Made by a program: the position numbers and the translations under genes. A stretch of 64,000 nt of DNA from contig NC_037670.1 in assembly GCF_003255815.1 (NCBI RefSeq), positions 24,750,167 to 24,814,166 on the forward strand, in the 5' to 3' direction. The notes below the pieces were generated by a model. The model did no database searches. It was not told the origin of the DNA and saw only the letters and a list, made by a program, of their open reading frames with translations. Origin of the DNA: Theropithecus gelada. Taxonomy: Eukaryota; Chordata; Mammalia; Primates; Cercopithecidae. This document shows positions 1 through 10,229 of the stretch, piece by piece; the first letter of the stretch is position 1, and each line of letters opens with the position of its first letter.

Positions 1-226
1 TGAGTCCTTATTAAACATTAGCAAAATTCCTACTGCCCTAGAAGTCTCCTCCTGTGAATTTCTAGTTCATTTAATTATTGTTTCTACAACTTTATGGTGC
101 CTCGAAACAAGATTTTGGTCATTTATCTGGCTTTTTGTCCAGTAATTGTGTTGGGAACATTGGGCAATCACAACATCTACATTCCACTTGGAAGTTGAAG
201 TCATAGCACAAGTTGTTTTTTTTTTT
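1..226. other. unassigned leading sequence
   Basis: No gene or repeat family is recognised here. The segment runs into a T-run at 216-229 that borders the 3' end of the minus-strand L1 remnant beginning about 231. The short open frame in this stretch has no recognisable features. Confidence 0.4.
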
Positions 227-258
227 TTTAAATGGGTGACACAATCCACCCATTTAAA
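227..258. repeat. 12-bp perfect inverted repeat, 8-nt loop
   Basis: TTTAAATGGGTG at 227-238 is mirrored exactly by CACCCATTTAAA at 247-258, separated by 8 nt. It lies at the junction between a T-run and the start of L1-related sequence, so it may have formed during or after insertion. Whether it folds in vivo is unknown. Confidence 0.85.
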
Positions 259-1088
259 GTATATAATTCAATGACTTTTAGTATATTCACAGAGTTCTGC
301 AATCACTACAACAATCAATTTTAGAACATTTTCATGACACTACAAATAAACCTTGCACCCCTTAAAAATCACCCTCAATTACTCCAGCCCCTCTAGCCCA
401 AGGCAAGGATTAATCTACTTCATCTTATATACATTCCTTTATTTTGGAAATTTAACATAAACAGAATCATACCATATGGGGTCCTTTGTGACTGGCTTCT
501 TTCACTTAGCATCATGTCTTCAAGGTTTGTCTCAGTTGTAGTACATGCCAGTACTTCATTTCTTTTTTATCATGGAAGCATGTTTCATTATCACATTTTT
601 TAATCTATTCATCAGTTCGTGAACATTTGGGTAGTTTCCACTTTTTGGCTATTATGAACAATGCTACTATGACCATTTGTATACAAGGTTTCATGTGGAT
701 GTATGTTTTCATTTCTCTTGGGTATATACCTGGGAGCGGAATTGCCAGCCTGTTTTCCAAAGTGGCTGCACCATTTTACATTCATAGCAGCAGTGTATGA
801 GGATTTCAGTTTCTCCATCCATATCCTTGCCAACACCTGTTTTTATCCATCTTTTTTGTTACAGGCATTGTCACGGGTGTGAAGTGGTATCTCATTGTGG
901 ATTTGACTTCAATTTTGCAAATGGCTGATGATGTCAAGCAACCATTGATGTGCTTATTGGCCATTTGTATATCTTCTTAAAAGAACTGTCTATTCAAATC
1001 CTTTGCTAATTTTTAAAAGTGAGTTATTTGTTTTCTATTATTGAGTTGTGATAATTCTTTATATATTCTAGGTACAAGTTCCTTATAA
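231..1088 (-). mobile_element. L1M-type LINE 3' UTR/ORF2 end, left part
   Basis: The sequence resembles the antisense 3' end of a mammalian-wide L1. Blocks such as 'ATGAACAATGCTACTATGA', 'TTGGGTATATACCTGGGAG' and 'GGTATCTCATTGTGG' appear in the order expected when reading L1 antisense from its 3' UTR into ORF2. The copy is heavily mutated and non-functional. It is interrupted at 1089 by a MER1 element and resumes at about 1849. Confidence 0.85.
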
Positions 1089-1840
1089 GAGTGGTCCCCA
1101 ACATTTTTGACACCAGAGACCAGTTTCATGAAAGATATTTTTCACAAAATTGGAACTGGGGGTGGGAAGTGCAGGGGGAGGGACATGGTTTCAGGATGAA
1201 ACTGTTGCACCTCGATCATCAGACACTGGAGTCTCATAAACAGTGTGCAACCTAGATCCCTCGTGATGTGGTTTGGGTTGGCTGTGTCCCCACCCAAAAT
1301 CTCATCTTGAATTATAATTCACATAATCCCTATAATCCCCATGTGTCAAGGGTAAGACCCGGTGGAGGTAATTGGATCATGGGGGTGGTTTCCCCCAAGC
1401 TGTTCTTGTGACAGTGAGTGAGTTCTCACAAGATCTGATAGTTTTATAAGTGTCTGGCATTTCCCTTACTTGCACTCACTCCATCCTGCCACTCTGTGAA
1501 GAAGGGGCCTGCTTCTCCTTTGCCTTCCACTATGATTGTAAGTTTACTGAGGCCTCCCAAGCCATGCTGAACTGTGAGTCAATTAAACCTCTTTACTTTG
1601 TAAATTACCCAGTCTCAGATATTTTTTCATAGCAGCATGAGAATGGACTAATACACCTTGCAAGCATAGTTCGCAATAGGGTTTGCACTCCCATGAGAAT
1701 CTAATGCCACTGCTGACCTAACAGGAGGCAGAGCCCAGGCAGTAATGCTTACTTCCCTCAACTCATCTCCTGCTGTGCAGCCTGGTTCCTAACAGGCCAG
1801 GGACCAGTACAGTCTGTGGTCTGGAGCTTGGGGACTCCTG
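1089..1840 (+). mobile_element. MER1-type hAT-Charlie DNA transposon, split by an LTR
   Basis: The left end matches the MER1 terminus (GTGGTCCCCAAC...) and the right end carries its inverse (GGGGACTCCTG at 1830-1840), with internal 'GGATGAAACTGTTGCACCTC' and 'CCTAACAGGCCAGGGACCAG'. hAT elements make 8-bp target duplications. The flanks CCTTATAA (1081-1088) and CTTTGTAA (1841-1848) differ at two positions and fit one. The MER1 sequence occupies 1089-1263 and 1656-1840; the middle is a later LTR insertion. It is a non-autonomous element with no transposase. Confidence 0.85.
1264..1655 (+). mobile_element. solo MST LTR (ERVL-MaLR) inside MER1
   Basis: The LTR starts TGATGTGGTTTGGG and ends GGACTAATACA, the TG...CA boundaries of the MST/THE1 MaLR family. 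It keeps 'ATCATGGGGGTGGTTTCCCC', 'ACTGTGAGTCAATTAAACC' and the AATTACCCAGTCTC end motif. The 5-bp target duplication is CCTCG at 1259-1263 and CCTTG at 1656-1660, differing only by a CpG-to-TpG change. No internal retroviral sequence remains. The small open frame inside is incidental. Confidence 0.93.
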
Positions 1841-1848
1841 CTTTGTAA

Positions 1849-2205
1849 GACACATAATTTATAAAAATGTTCTCCCATTCTGTGGATTTTCCTTTCACTT
1901 TCTTGATGGCATTCTTTGAAATGCAAAAGTTCTTAATTTTGATGATGTCCAATTTGTGTATTTTTTTCTTTTGCAGCTTATACTTTCGATGTCTTATTTA
2001 AGAAACCATTGTCTATTCTAAGATCATGAGGATTTATGCTTATTTTCTTCTAAGAGTTTTAGAGTTTCAGCTCCTCCATTTTGGCTAATTTTTGTATGTG
2101 AGATAGGACTTCAACTCATTCTTTCATGTGTGGGTATCTAGTTTTCCCAGCTCCACTTGCTGAAAGGCCTTTTCTTTTCCCATTTAATTGTCTTGGTACA
2201 GAAAT
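1849..2205 (-). mobile_element. L1M-type LINE ORF2 remnant, right part of the 231-2205 copy
   Basis: This continues the L1 interrupted by MER1. Antisense L1 blocks include 'CTTTCACTTTCTTGATGGCA' and 'GGTATCTAGTTTTCCCAGC'. Similarity fades after about 2205. Reading frames are destroyed. Confidence 0.8.
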
Positions 2206-2540
2206 TTTAACATATAGTTTTACACAGTCATTACTTTCTCAATGGTTCATAGTAGTAACTTTCATTTTCTTTTTCTTCTTAGCTAATATTTACAAGGTTT
2301 TCTTTGTATTCTAAAGTTACTGGATTTTCTGAAATGTTTTATTCCCATTAGTTTTTATTTTTATTACATAGTCATGATAGAGTGTGTCATGTACAAACAA
2401 AATTTTTTAAAATCCTGTAGACTATATAAGATACAGTTTTTGTTAAGGTTTTCCAAAATCTTGGAAAGGTATATTGTTTAATATACACTAATTAAATCTA
2501 ATTAATTACATTATTAATATCCTCTACCATCTTAGGTATA
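2206..2540. other. unassigned AT-rich sequence
   Basis: AT-rich, with no open frame of interest and no repeat I can place. It may be further decayed L1, since L1M blocks lie on both sides. Confidence 0.35.
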
Positions 2541-2560
2541 TTTTTGGTCATCTTGATTTA

Positions 2561-2677
2561 TTTTATTTATTATTATTATTCTTTTTTTTTTTTTTTTTGA
2601 GGTTGGAGCAAGAGTTTAATGAGCAATCAGAGAAAGCTCTCCACCACAGACAGGAAGCCCAAAAGAGGGTTGCCCTG
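2561..2677 (-). pseudogene. short retrocopied transcript 3' end with A-tail
   Basis: A T17 run (2582-2598) is followed by about 79 nt of non-L1, non-Alu sequence. On the minus strand this is a transcript end with an ATTAAA polyadenylation-like signal roughly 20 nt before the A-tail. Matching 20-bp direct repeats flank the unit: TTTTTGGTCATCTTGATTTA (2541-2560) and the same with one A-to-T change (2678-2697). These are the marks of L1-mediated retroposition with strong 5' truncation. The source transcript is not identified; an endogenous retroviral LTR R region is possible from the 'CTCATTAAACTCTTGCTCC' end, but this is a guess. Confidence 0.72.
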
Positions 2678-2697
2678 TTTTTGGTCTTCTTGATTTA

Positions 2698-3020
2698 TAA
2701 ATACTGATTTATAAGTACTGAGAGCAAAGCATTAAAAATTATTTCTTATCCCTTGTATTTCCAAATACTTTTACTTATTTTAAAGATAAATGTTTGATGA
2801 ATTAAATTTTATGGCAATTTTATCATCACTGTGATTTTTAAAAATCTGTCCATATAAAATGACCATCTTTGCATCATCTAATGCTTTTTTACTTGGAATT
2901 CTACACTGTTACTTTCTTTTGATCTGTGTTGTTTGAGATATCTTTTCACATGCCTAAATTTTTAATTCTCTTGGTTATTTTATTTATTGTATTAATTTTT
3001 CCCTTTAATAAGAAACGTTA
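2698..3020. other. unassigned AT-rich sequence
   Basis: About 320 bases of AT-rich DNA with no recognisable gene or repeat, probably decayed L1 given the neighbours. Confidence 0.35.
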
Positions 3021-3030
3021 AACATTTTAT

Positions 3031-3341
3031 TTATTATTATTTTTTTTTTTTTTTTTCCTGAGACAGAGCCTTGCTCAGTGGCCCAGGCTGGAGCGCAGTG
3101 GTGCGATCTCGGCTCACTGCAAGCTCCGCCTCCTGGATTCACGCTATTCTCCTGCCTCAGCCTCCCGAGTAGCTGGGACTACAGGCGCCCGCCACCAGGC
3201 CTGGCTAATTTTTTTTTATTTTTAATAGAGACGGGGTTTCACCATGTTAGCCAGGATGGTCTTGATCTCCTGACCTCGTGATCCACCCACCTCGGCCTCC
3301 CAAAGTGCTGGGATTACAGGCGTGAGCCACCGTGCCTGGCC
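3031..3341 (-). mobile_element. AluY/AluS, full length
   Basis: Reverse-oriented Alu: T-rich tail, 'GAGACAGAG', both arms, and a terminal GGCC at 3341. The diagnostic 'CTGACCTCGTGATCCACCC' and 'AAGTGCTGGGATTACAGGCG' are present. The flanks share ATTTTATTTA on both sides, a plausible target duplication. Open frames across it are Alu translations, not genes. Confidence 0.95.
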
Positions 3342-3404
3342 ATTTTATTTAAATTTTAACTATTTAAATTTACTTTTATAATTGATAACTGTCATATTTT
3401 ATTA

Positions 3405-3561
3405 TAAATAGTAATAATAATAATAAACATTGTTTGAGCTTCGATTGTGAGCCAGACACTAACAAATACTTTTTGAACATTATCTTATTAATCTTCAAAA
3501 TTAACTTATGGTTAGGTTTGTTATAACCCACATCTTATAGATGAGAAAATAATAGACTTTA
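3405..3561 (+). mobile_element. MIR SINE fragment
   Basis: The string AATAATAAACATTGTTTGAG, then 'GTGAGCCAGACACTA', 'ATTATCTTATTAATC' and 'TATAGATGAGAAAAT' follow the order of the MIR consensus (ATTTATTGAGC, GTGCCAGGCACT, TTAACTCATTTAATCC, ACAGATGAGGAAAC). It is strongly diverged, consistent with its age. Confidence 0.75.
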
Positions 3562-4560
3562 GGGAGTTGGCATTTCATATCTTTTTTTTCCTGCTTGTGT
3601 GCTTTTATCTTCTTGTTTTCTCTTTTTGTAAGTTGATTATTTTTAATGTCTTTGTACTTCTAATAACTAGAAAGGTATATATTTTGTTTTTAATTATCTG
3701 GTAAATTTCTTCAAATCTTAGAACATGCCCTTGAACCAATATTTATCTAATTAGTATTGCCAACATAAGACAGTTTCTATTGATGCTTCATTATAGAAAA
3801 TTAGGAAACCGGCTGCTTCTTATTCCTTGCCCTTCTTCTCCATCTAATTTTTAACTTTGGTTGCAATAATCTAATATTTTAAAAGTGCATAAGTGTGTTT
3901 GCAGCTGTGTGTTTGTGAGAGAGGGAAAGACTGGAGACTCTTCTTTTTCAGGAGCATTTTCAAAATATTTACCCTATGGTTTCAAGAGTATTTTCAATAA
4001 TTGCAACTTTTAAAAATGAACCTGAATGTTCTTTATTTACCACAATTTTCATATTATCAAGTTTTTTACTTTACTCTGATGCAACACATATTCAATTTTT
4101 TTTTATTTTTCTCCAAAATGGCATGGAAGTGAACTACTTCCTAAAGACTTGACTATTTACTTTTACCTTTACAGATGAGTGAAAATTTGTTTAGTCTAGA
4201 TTCTTGGGTTACAACCTTTCTTTTTAAAATCTCTGTAAATGTTACTTTTATTTATGTCTGATGTTCATTCCTATGGAAAAGTCTGAGACAAATATTATTT
4301 TTATTAAATTGTAGGTAGATTGACTTTTCTGCTGAAATACATGGGGAGTGAGCTTTTGTCTTGGATTTATAAATTTTACAAAACTGTGTCCAGGTACTGA
4401 TCTATGGTTTTAGTCAACTGATAACAGATGAAGTATTTTGATTCACAGATTTAAATTATTCAGGTGAAAACATGTTCTTTTATTTTAGCATTGATTATTT
4501 TTCCTTTTCTATTTGTTATATTAAAACATACAGACGCACAGAGAATAGAATTTATTAGTT
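3562..4560. other. unassigned AT-rich kilobase
   Basis: AT-rich sequence, with no convincing repeat or gene. The L1M ORF2 block that follows suggests part of this is very old L1, but I cannot align it by eye. Confidence 0.35.
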
Positions 4561-4756
4561 CTTTCCTTTATTTTTATTGTCTCTGGATTTTGAGTGTTTT
4601 CCTCCCTTCAAAGTTTTGTTTTATCTGAGTACTATATTGTTTCAGTTTTACATTTATATCTTAGATCTTTTAGAATTTCCTCTTAGGTATAGTGTGAAGT
4701 ATGGGTCCACGTTTTTCTCTTACAAATGAAACCAATTATTTCAACACCATTTACAA

Positions 4757-4843
4757 GAAAGTTCATAATTTCCCCAATAAATAATGAAAGTTCATAATTT
4801 CTACAGTAATTAATGAAAGCTCATCATTTCTCCAAATTTATAA
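4757..4843. repeat. 3 x 29-bp tandem repeat within L1
   Basis: Three units begin GAAAGTTCATAATTTCCCCA, GAAAGTTCATAATTTCTACA and GAAAGCTCATCATTTCTCCA. The first two are nearly identical and the third has drifted. The array sits in the middle of an L1M ORF2 remnant and breaks its continuity. Confidence 0.85.
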
Positions 4844-5324
4844 ATTCTCAAGTGAAAGTTTGTGTATAACAAAGGATGCATTCATCCTTTATCAAACACA
4901 AATTTTTTATATACTTGGATCTACTTTCTATTCTGTTTCATTGGTCTGTCTATTCGTGGAACATTTCCAGAATAGTTTAAATACATCAGCTCAATGCTAT
5001 ATTTTAATACCTGATAGGGTTAGGGCTGCCCCCACCCAGTTTATCTTCCTTTTCAGGGGTTTCTTAGCTATTGTCCCATCTTTATATTTCATATGAATTT
5101 TAGAATCGAATGTCTAGCTCGAGGGGGAAAAAAACAAACTTGTTGCTATCTTTATTGTGATTGTTTTGTTTATTCATTCATTTTGGGAAAATTGGCAAGT
5201 TTATAATGTTGACTTGCTCTGTCCATGAACAAGGGGCATTTTCCTTACGGTTCAAGTTCATCATGGGTCTTCCAGGAGCGTTTTCAAGGCTTACTCATGA
5301 GTTTTTTTCCATATTTCTTGCAAC

Positions 5325-5621
5325 TTTTTTTTTTTTTTTTCTAAAGACAGAGTCTTGCTCTGTTGCCCAGACTGGAGTGCACTGGCGCAATCTCGGCTCA
5401 CTGAAACTTCGCCAGTGATTCAAGGGATTCGTCTGCCTCAGCCTCCTGATTAGCTGGGATTATAAGCTTGTGCCACCATGCCCGGCTAATTTTTGTTATT
5501 GTTAGTAGAGATGGGGTTTCACCATATTGGCCAGACTGGTCTCGATATCCTGACTTCGTGATCCACCCGCCTTGGCCTCCCAAAGTGCTGAGATTACAGG
5601 CATGAGCCACCATACCTGGCC
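5325..5621 (-). mobile_element. AluS-like element, diverged
   Basis: Reverse-oriented dimeric Alu with a T16 tail at 5325 and GGCC at 5621. There are many substitutions, including a damaged left-arm border ('CTGAAACTTCGCCAGTGATT'). It is inserted within the L1M ORF2 remnant. Confidence 0.93.
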
Positions 5622-5690
5622 ACAACATTTATTTTAAGTATTTTGTATTTTTTTGTTGCCCTTGTAAGTGGGGTATATTTTTTCATTGCT

Positions 5691-6834
5691 TTCTTCTACT
5701 GGGTGGAGGTGGCCACAGTGCTTCCTGATATGTAATACTTCTTTCTATGACTTCTGGCTTTTGCTATCTTTTCCCCTTTACCAGCAAGCCTCCACATTGC
5801 CTGCTTCTTTCCTAGAAGACTTACACCTCTGGTCCTTTGAAACATCAAGCCTCTTTCTTTCAATTCCACAGTAGCCAGTGGATCCCTGAGGCCTCAGACC
5901 TGTTCTCTATGTCCCATCTCAGGACACTCCTATTTTCTTGGGGGGATGGTTTCTCTTTTCCTCCATGCTACATCCTAAATGCAGTCACACCTCTTCTATC
6001 CTTGTCCATCTCTGTCTTTAGTCTGTAGTCTGAAACTGACTCTGCTGGTTTGAGAGGTTCTTCCCATTACACATATAGTCTATACTATTCTTTGTCTTCT
6101 AGTTTTGTTGTACATGAGGGTTAGGGGTGATATTTCTTAATATCCTCATTGATCAGTTTGCTTTCAAAGGATATATGGAGAGATACACATTCAGGTAGCT
6201 ACTATTGAAGGTGGGGAGTGCCACTTGCCGCTTTTCAATTTGAAGAGCATATCATAATTGTTTGTTTTTGTTTATGATGGTAGCAAAGTTAAGTAAGTAC
6301 TATATCAACACTAAGCAAGAAAAAACCAATAAGCCTCAAATAATTTGGTCAACTAGCTTAGAAATTAGATATTAATTTAATGCCATTTTTCCTTTGTAAT
6401 TTAAGTTCTCATTGCAGACTCCATCCTGTAAGAACCAAGAGTGGTTCCTTCCCCTTGTCCCCTTTTCCACCCCCAAAACTCTTTAATTAATTGATATTTA
6501 GCTTTGTGTTATCACTGAAAATTCACTAAGGAATTGCATACAGAGTTTATTAGAGACTATGAACATATTTATGAGATTGAACACTCATTTGTACAACTCT
6601 CATTGAAATTAGTGTGGTACATCAAATGATCATATGTCAGTAATTCAGGCTATGAGGTTGACAAAGAAACCAAGTGATAGATGTATGTATATACAATAAG
6701 ATAAAATACGCAGAGAATTCTTTTCCTTACATATTTGAAATCAAGAAATTTTCCTTCAAAGTAAGGCATCAAAAACTTTCTTTTTTTTGGTCCGCCAATG
6801 AAGGAGATAAATTGCTTTTAAAAATTCGAAGATG
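5691..6834. other. unassigned sequence
   Basis: About 1.1 kb with no gene and no repeat I can name. A pyrimidine-rich part at 5750-6030 gives incidental open frames without other coding signs. Confidence 0.4.
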
Positions 6835-7162
6835 GAGAAATCTTATTTTCTTTTTTTTTTTTTTGAGACGGAGTCTCGCGCTGTCACCCAGGCTGGAGTG
6901 CAGTGGCCGGATCTCAGCTCACTGCAAGCTCCGCCTCCCGGGTTCAGGCCATTCTCCTGCTTCCGCCTCCCGAGTAGCTGGGACTACAGGCGTCCGCCAC
7001 CCCGGCCGGCTAGTTTTTTGTATTTTTTAGTAGAGACGGGGTTTCACCGTGTTAACCAGGATGGTCTCGATCTCCTGACCTCGTGATCCGCCCGTCTCGG
7101 CCTCCCAAAGTGCTGGGATTACAGGCTTGAGCCACCGTGCCCGGCCGAGAAATCTTATTTTC
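6835..7162 (-). mobile_element. young AluYR-type element with 16-bp target duplication
   Basis: Near-consensus reverse Alu (6851-7146) bounded by identical 16-bp repeats GAGAAATCTTATTTTC at 6835-6850 and 7147-7162. The variants 'GTGGCCGGATCTCAGCTC', 'CCGGCTAGTTTTTTG' and 'ACAGGCTTGAGCCACCGTG' are ones I associate with the cercopithecid AluYR lineage. The minus-strand cleavage context TTTT|GA fits the L1 endonuclease. Good candidate for presence/absence polymorphism. Confidence 0.95.
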
Positions 7163-9549
7163 AAAACAACTCGGTGGAATTCAGTTAGCTTTTGATATAT
7201 TATTGCCGCTGATATTTCTAGATGCCTATTTATTAAAGCAAATGCATAGACAAAGAAAGATTATTTTTACTTTGTTCAGTCAAAGGTGAGCTTAAAGGAG
7301 TAAAATAGGTTTACTTCAAATGAGTTTCTATAAAGATGAAGGATTTTATGTGTGGGTGGTTCATTCTTTTCCTGAGAAATTAATTACTATCTTTAGTCAT
7401 ATAATCATTATTTTCTTTGAATGTGACCTTTTTCAGCATTCTTTTTGACAAATAAAATTTTGATTCTGAATAATCATTAAGATATCATTATTTGAATTGC
7501 ATTTAATATTTTAAACAAATGAACTCAACATTCTAGTTTTAAAAATTAATAAACTCAAAGAGTCTGGGATCTACAACAGTAGGATACCTCTTGCCCCTCC
7601 CTAGTTCTTTTAATTAGTGATGTCACATTGTAAATTTGCCTTTTTCTCTTATCCTTTGTGCATATAGATGTGTAATTTCTTGGTACTTAATTTGTATTTG
7701 CATTTTCTTGTATATACACAGAACTCAGGTACTAAGACTTTCCCCTCATGTCTCCCTGCTGATCCATGGAGCTTGGAGTTCACTTTTTCTCACTGGGGCT
7801 GTCTCTTCTCATAGTTGGCCCCAATCAAAAGAGATAGAGAACTTCTGCCTTGTTTCCTCTTTGGTCCATTTTCCGCAAGCCTTTGTCTCTTCCACATTCC
7901 TCCTGCTATCAGCTTGCTGCCTCCCCAGTGGGGCCGGAATTTGGCTGAGGTTAGAACAAACAACCTACCTGAAATCACGTTTGATATCAATAATGTCTCC
8001 ATACCTTGTGACTTCTTCCAAGTTTTTCTAATGCAAGGTCCAGGATCTTTCTGAAAAAGAGAATGTTCAGGTAACTAATTTCAATTTCACCTATCACCAT
8101 GTAATGTGACACTTGCGTTCTCTAATGTCTAGTGCAACATGATGTCTCTAAATATACTCAGAACTGCCCATTTCCATGTGTATCTGAAGAGTTGGAAGTG
8201 GAAATGCCTCCTTTAATATAATTCACCACTTTCTCCAATTAATATAATTTACCACTCTAGATGAGAAAGTGATCCTTCATCTCCACAAATTGGGGGCATA
8301 TTCCTGCCCTGAGTATCCCACAGGGACATGTGGTCATTCACTACTTGGGGAGAAGTAAAGACATTTCTATGTCCTGTATTTCAAACTACTTTAGCCTCCG
8401 CTTTATTTATAGGTCAATTTGCTGAACTCCTTAAATCACTCAGGCTAGCCATTTTGGTTCATATTGTTTGGAGATCCATGTAAATAAAAGAATAGATTGT
8501 CAAGTTTTGTCCAAGATTTCTCCTTAAAAAGACTTCATCCAATTAATACAAAATGTATACTTTGCTTAATAGCTGAATTGTCAACCATATTTAGTTTATG
8601 ATGTAATTAAGACCAATTCATGGATTTATAAGGAAATCATATTCAGTTCCACAAGACAACGGACTTTCTAACATCCAAAGCCCTAGAACGTAAAGTAAGT
8701 GGATTGAGGATTAATGAGTGCCCCACTAGGGGTGAGTGTGGATGGGGTTGAGTTCAGCACAGGTCAGCTCGTCCCTGGTGATTCAGTGGATTCCAGTGCA
8801 GCATGAGGAACATTAAACAAGGCAGGCTCTCAGGTCCCTTCCTTCTCTGACAGCTAAGACTCCAAGATAACCAAGCACAGGACAAAAGCTACATAATGTT
8901 TCAGACGAACCAAATAAAAATACCATTTTCAAAGGTATCCTCAGATGACTCACGTTGAAGGATTCAGATTTAGTCTTGCATATTTTCCCACTGCACACTT
9001 GGTTTTATCATTGCACTTGGGTTTATTATTCTTGCTTTGCCTCGTTCTTCTTTCTGTCTCATCAAAGACTTTCTCATCATTTGAAACAATGAGCAAGAAG
9101 AACACAAATGTCTTCCTCATTTCTTTTCCTAACATGATCTCAGGTGGAATGGAAGGGTGTTGGAGGTGACAGCAGATATAGCAGATTTATACTGTTGTGA
9201 TATGCTTGCAAAATGCCTAGATGACAAGGTGGAAGGGAAATAAATAAGTCTTGCCTACCTCTTTTTCCCCATCTTCAGCACTGCTATATTTTTCTCTCTT
9301 TTTTTTTTTTTGACATTTTTCATCTTTATAAATGCCTAGAGGAGTTTAGTAATAACATAAAGGGCCAGTTTCTACCCTCCTTAGGGAGCCAGCATACTAA
9401 GGAGAAAAGTATATATACAAGTACATAGAAATCTTATGCTCCAAAGGGTAGAATAAAACAAAAATAAAAGTAATTTAGAGTAGGAGCAAAAGGCATTGAA
9501 AAAAGTGTAGACTGCCCCCCCTCCCCTGCCACCAACCCACAATCTGTCA
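7163..9549. other. unassigned sequence
   Basis: About 2.4 kb without a named repeat or coding evidence. Overlapping open frames near 7640-8050 on both strands lack any recognisable domain or splice context and look accidental. A T-run lies at about 9300-9312. Confidence 0.4.
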
Positions 9550-9670
9550 AGAGCTACCTGTGTTCCTTTGAACCAGACTCTCTGGGACTTAGTTTCCTCA
9601 TTTGTAATAAATAAATAAATAAATAAAGCCCTGAGAATCTTCCAGTTCCAACTTGCAAATTTTTGTGATT
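9550..9670 (-). mobile_element. MIR-like SINE fragment with (AAAT)n
   Basis: 'CTTAGTTTCCTCATTTGTAA' followed by 'GAATCTTCCAGTTCCAAC' matches the antisense MIR pattern TCAGTTTCCTCATCTGTAAA...CCTTCCAGCTCTAAC. A short (AAAT)n expansion at about 9606-9627 separates the halves. Confidence 0.6.
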
Positions 9671-10229
9671 TTATGAGTTGCCATGATTTTGTGGACAGCA
9701 GATCAATAACTACCCAGAAGTGGGAAATATATGGAGGTTGTTCTAATCTCTGGGGGCCTGGATCCCTCCTAAGACACCCCTGATGACCACAGTCAGACTG
9801 AGCCTTCTGCTGGACAGATTGCTATCGTCCTGCAGCATAGTATGCCTTAGCTTTTTATGCCTCAAAGCTATTTTTCAGCACTTTTCTGCTGGCTTTCCTC
9901 CTCCATAGAGAATGGGCAGATAGAGAAGTCAATACATCGGCATTTCCTTCCTCTTTGCTAGTAACACAAAAATGGTTTTACTAATAGCAACAGGTAGATG
10001 GTGGCTTATTTATAGATTTTTCTTTTTCTTGCTTAGAAGCTGGTAAAGGCTCTTGGGTAAAGGAAATGACTTGGGACATCTGGCTCCCGTTCTGACATGT
10101 AAATACTTTGGAAATCATCGTTTTATTCTTACAACTAAAAAGCTGGACTTTTTCTTGGAAAATCAATTATATTTCTTGGAACAATGAAAGAATTGTGGCT
10201 TTAGGGCAAACTGCCATCCCCAAATCTGG
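9671..10229. other. unassigned sequence
   Basis: No repeat or gene recognised. One minus-strand open frame (9981-10166) has no distinguishing feature. Confidence 0.35.

Larger units (their letters stand above)
4561..5690 (-). mobile_element. L1M-type LINE ORF2 remnant, split by an Alu
   Basis: Antisense ORF2 blocks are recognisable, including 'TCATTGGTCTGTCTATTCGT', 'GGGTTTCTTAGCTATTG', 'CATATGAATTTTAGAATCG' and 'TTGACTTGCTCTGTCCATGA'. An Alu at 5325-5621 interrupts it and L1-like sequence resumes with TTTTGTTGCCCTTGTAAGTGG. The copy is dead. It also contains a 3 x 29-bp tandem repeat at 4757-4843 that is not part of L1. Confidence 0.75.

Noticed and set aside
1264..1655. Intact endogenous retrovirus
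   Set aside because: Solo LTR only. No gag, pol or env sequence follows; the flanks return to MER1.
6674..7086. 118- and 84-codon frames with strings typical of predicted proteins
   Set aside because: These are antisense-Alu translations (the familiar Alu-encoded peptide), not genes. The same applies to frames over the other Alus.
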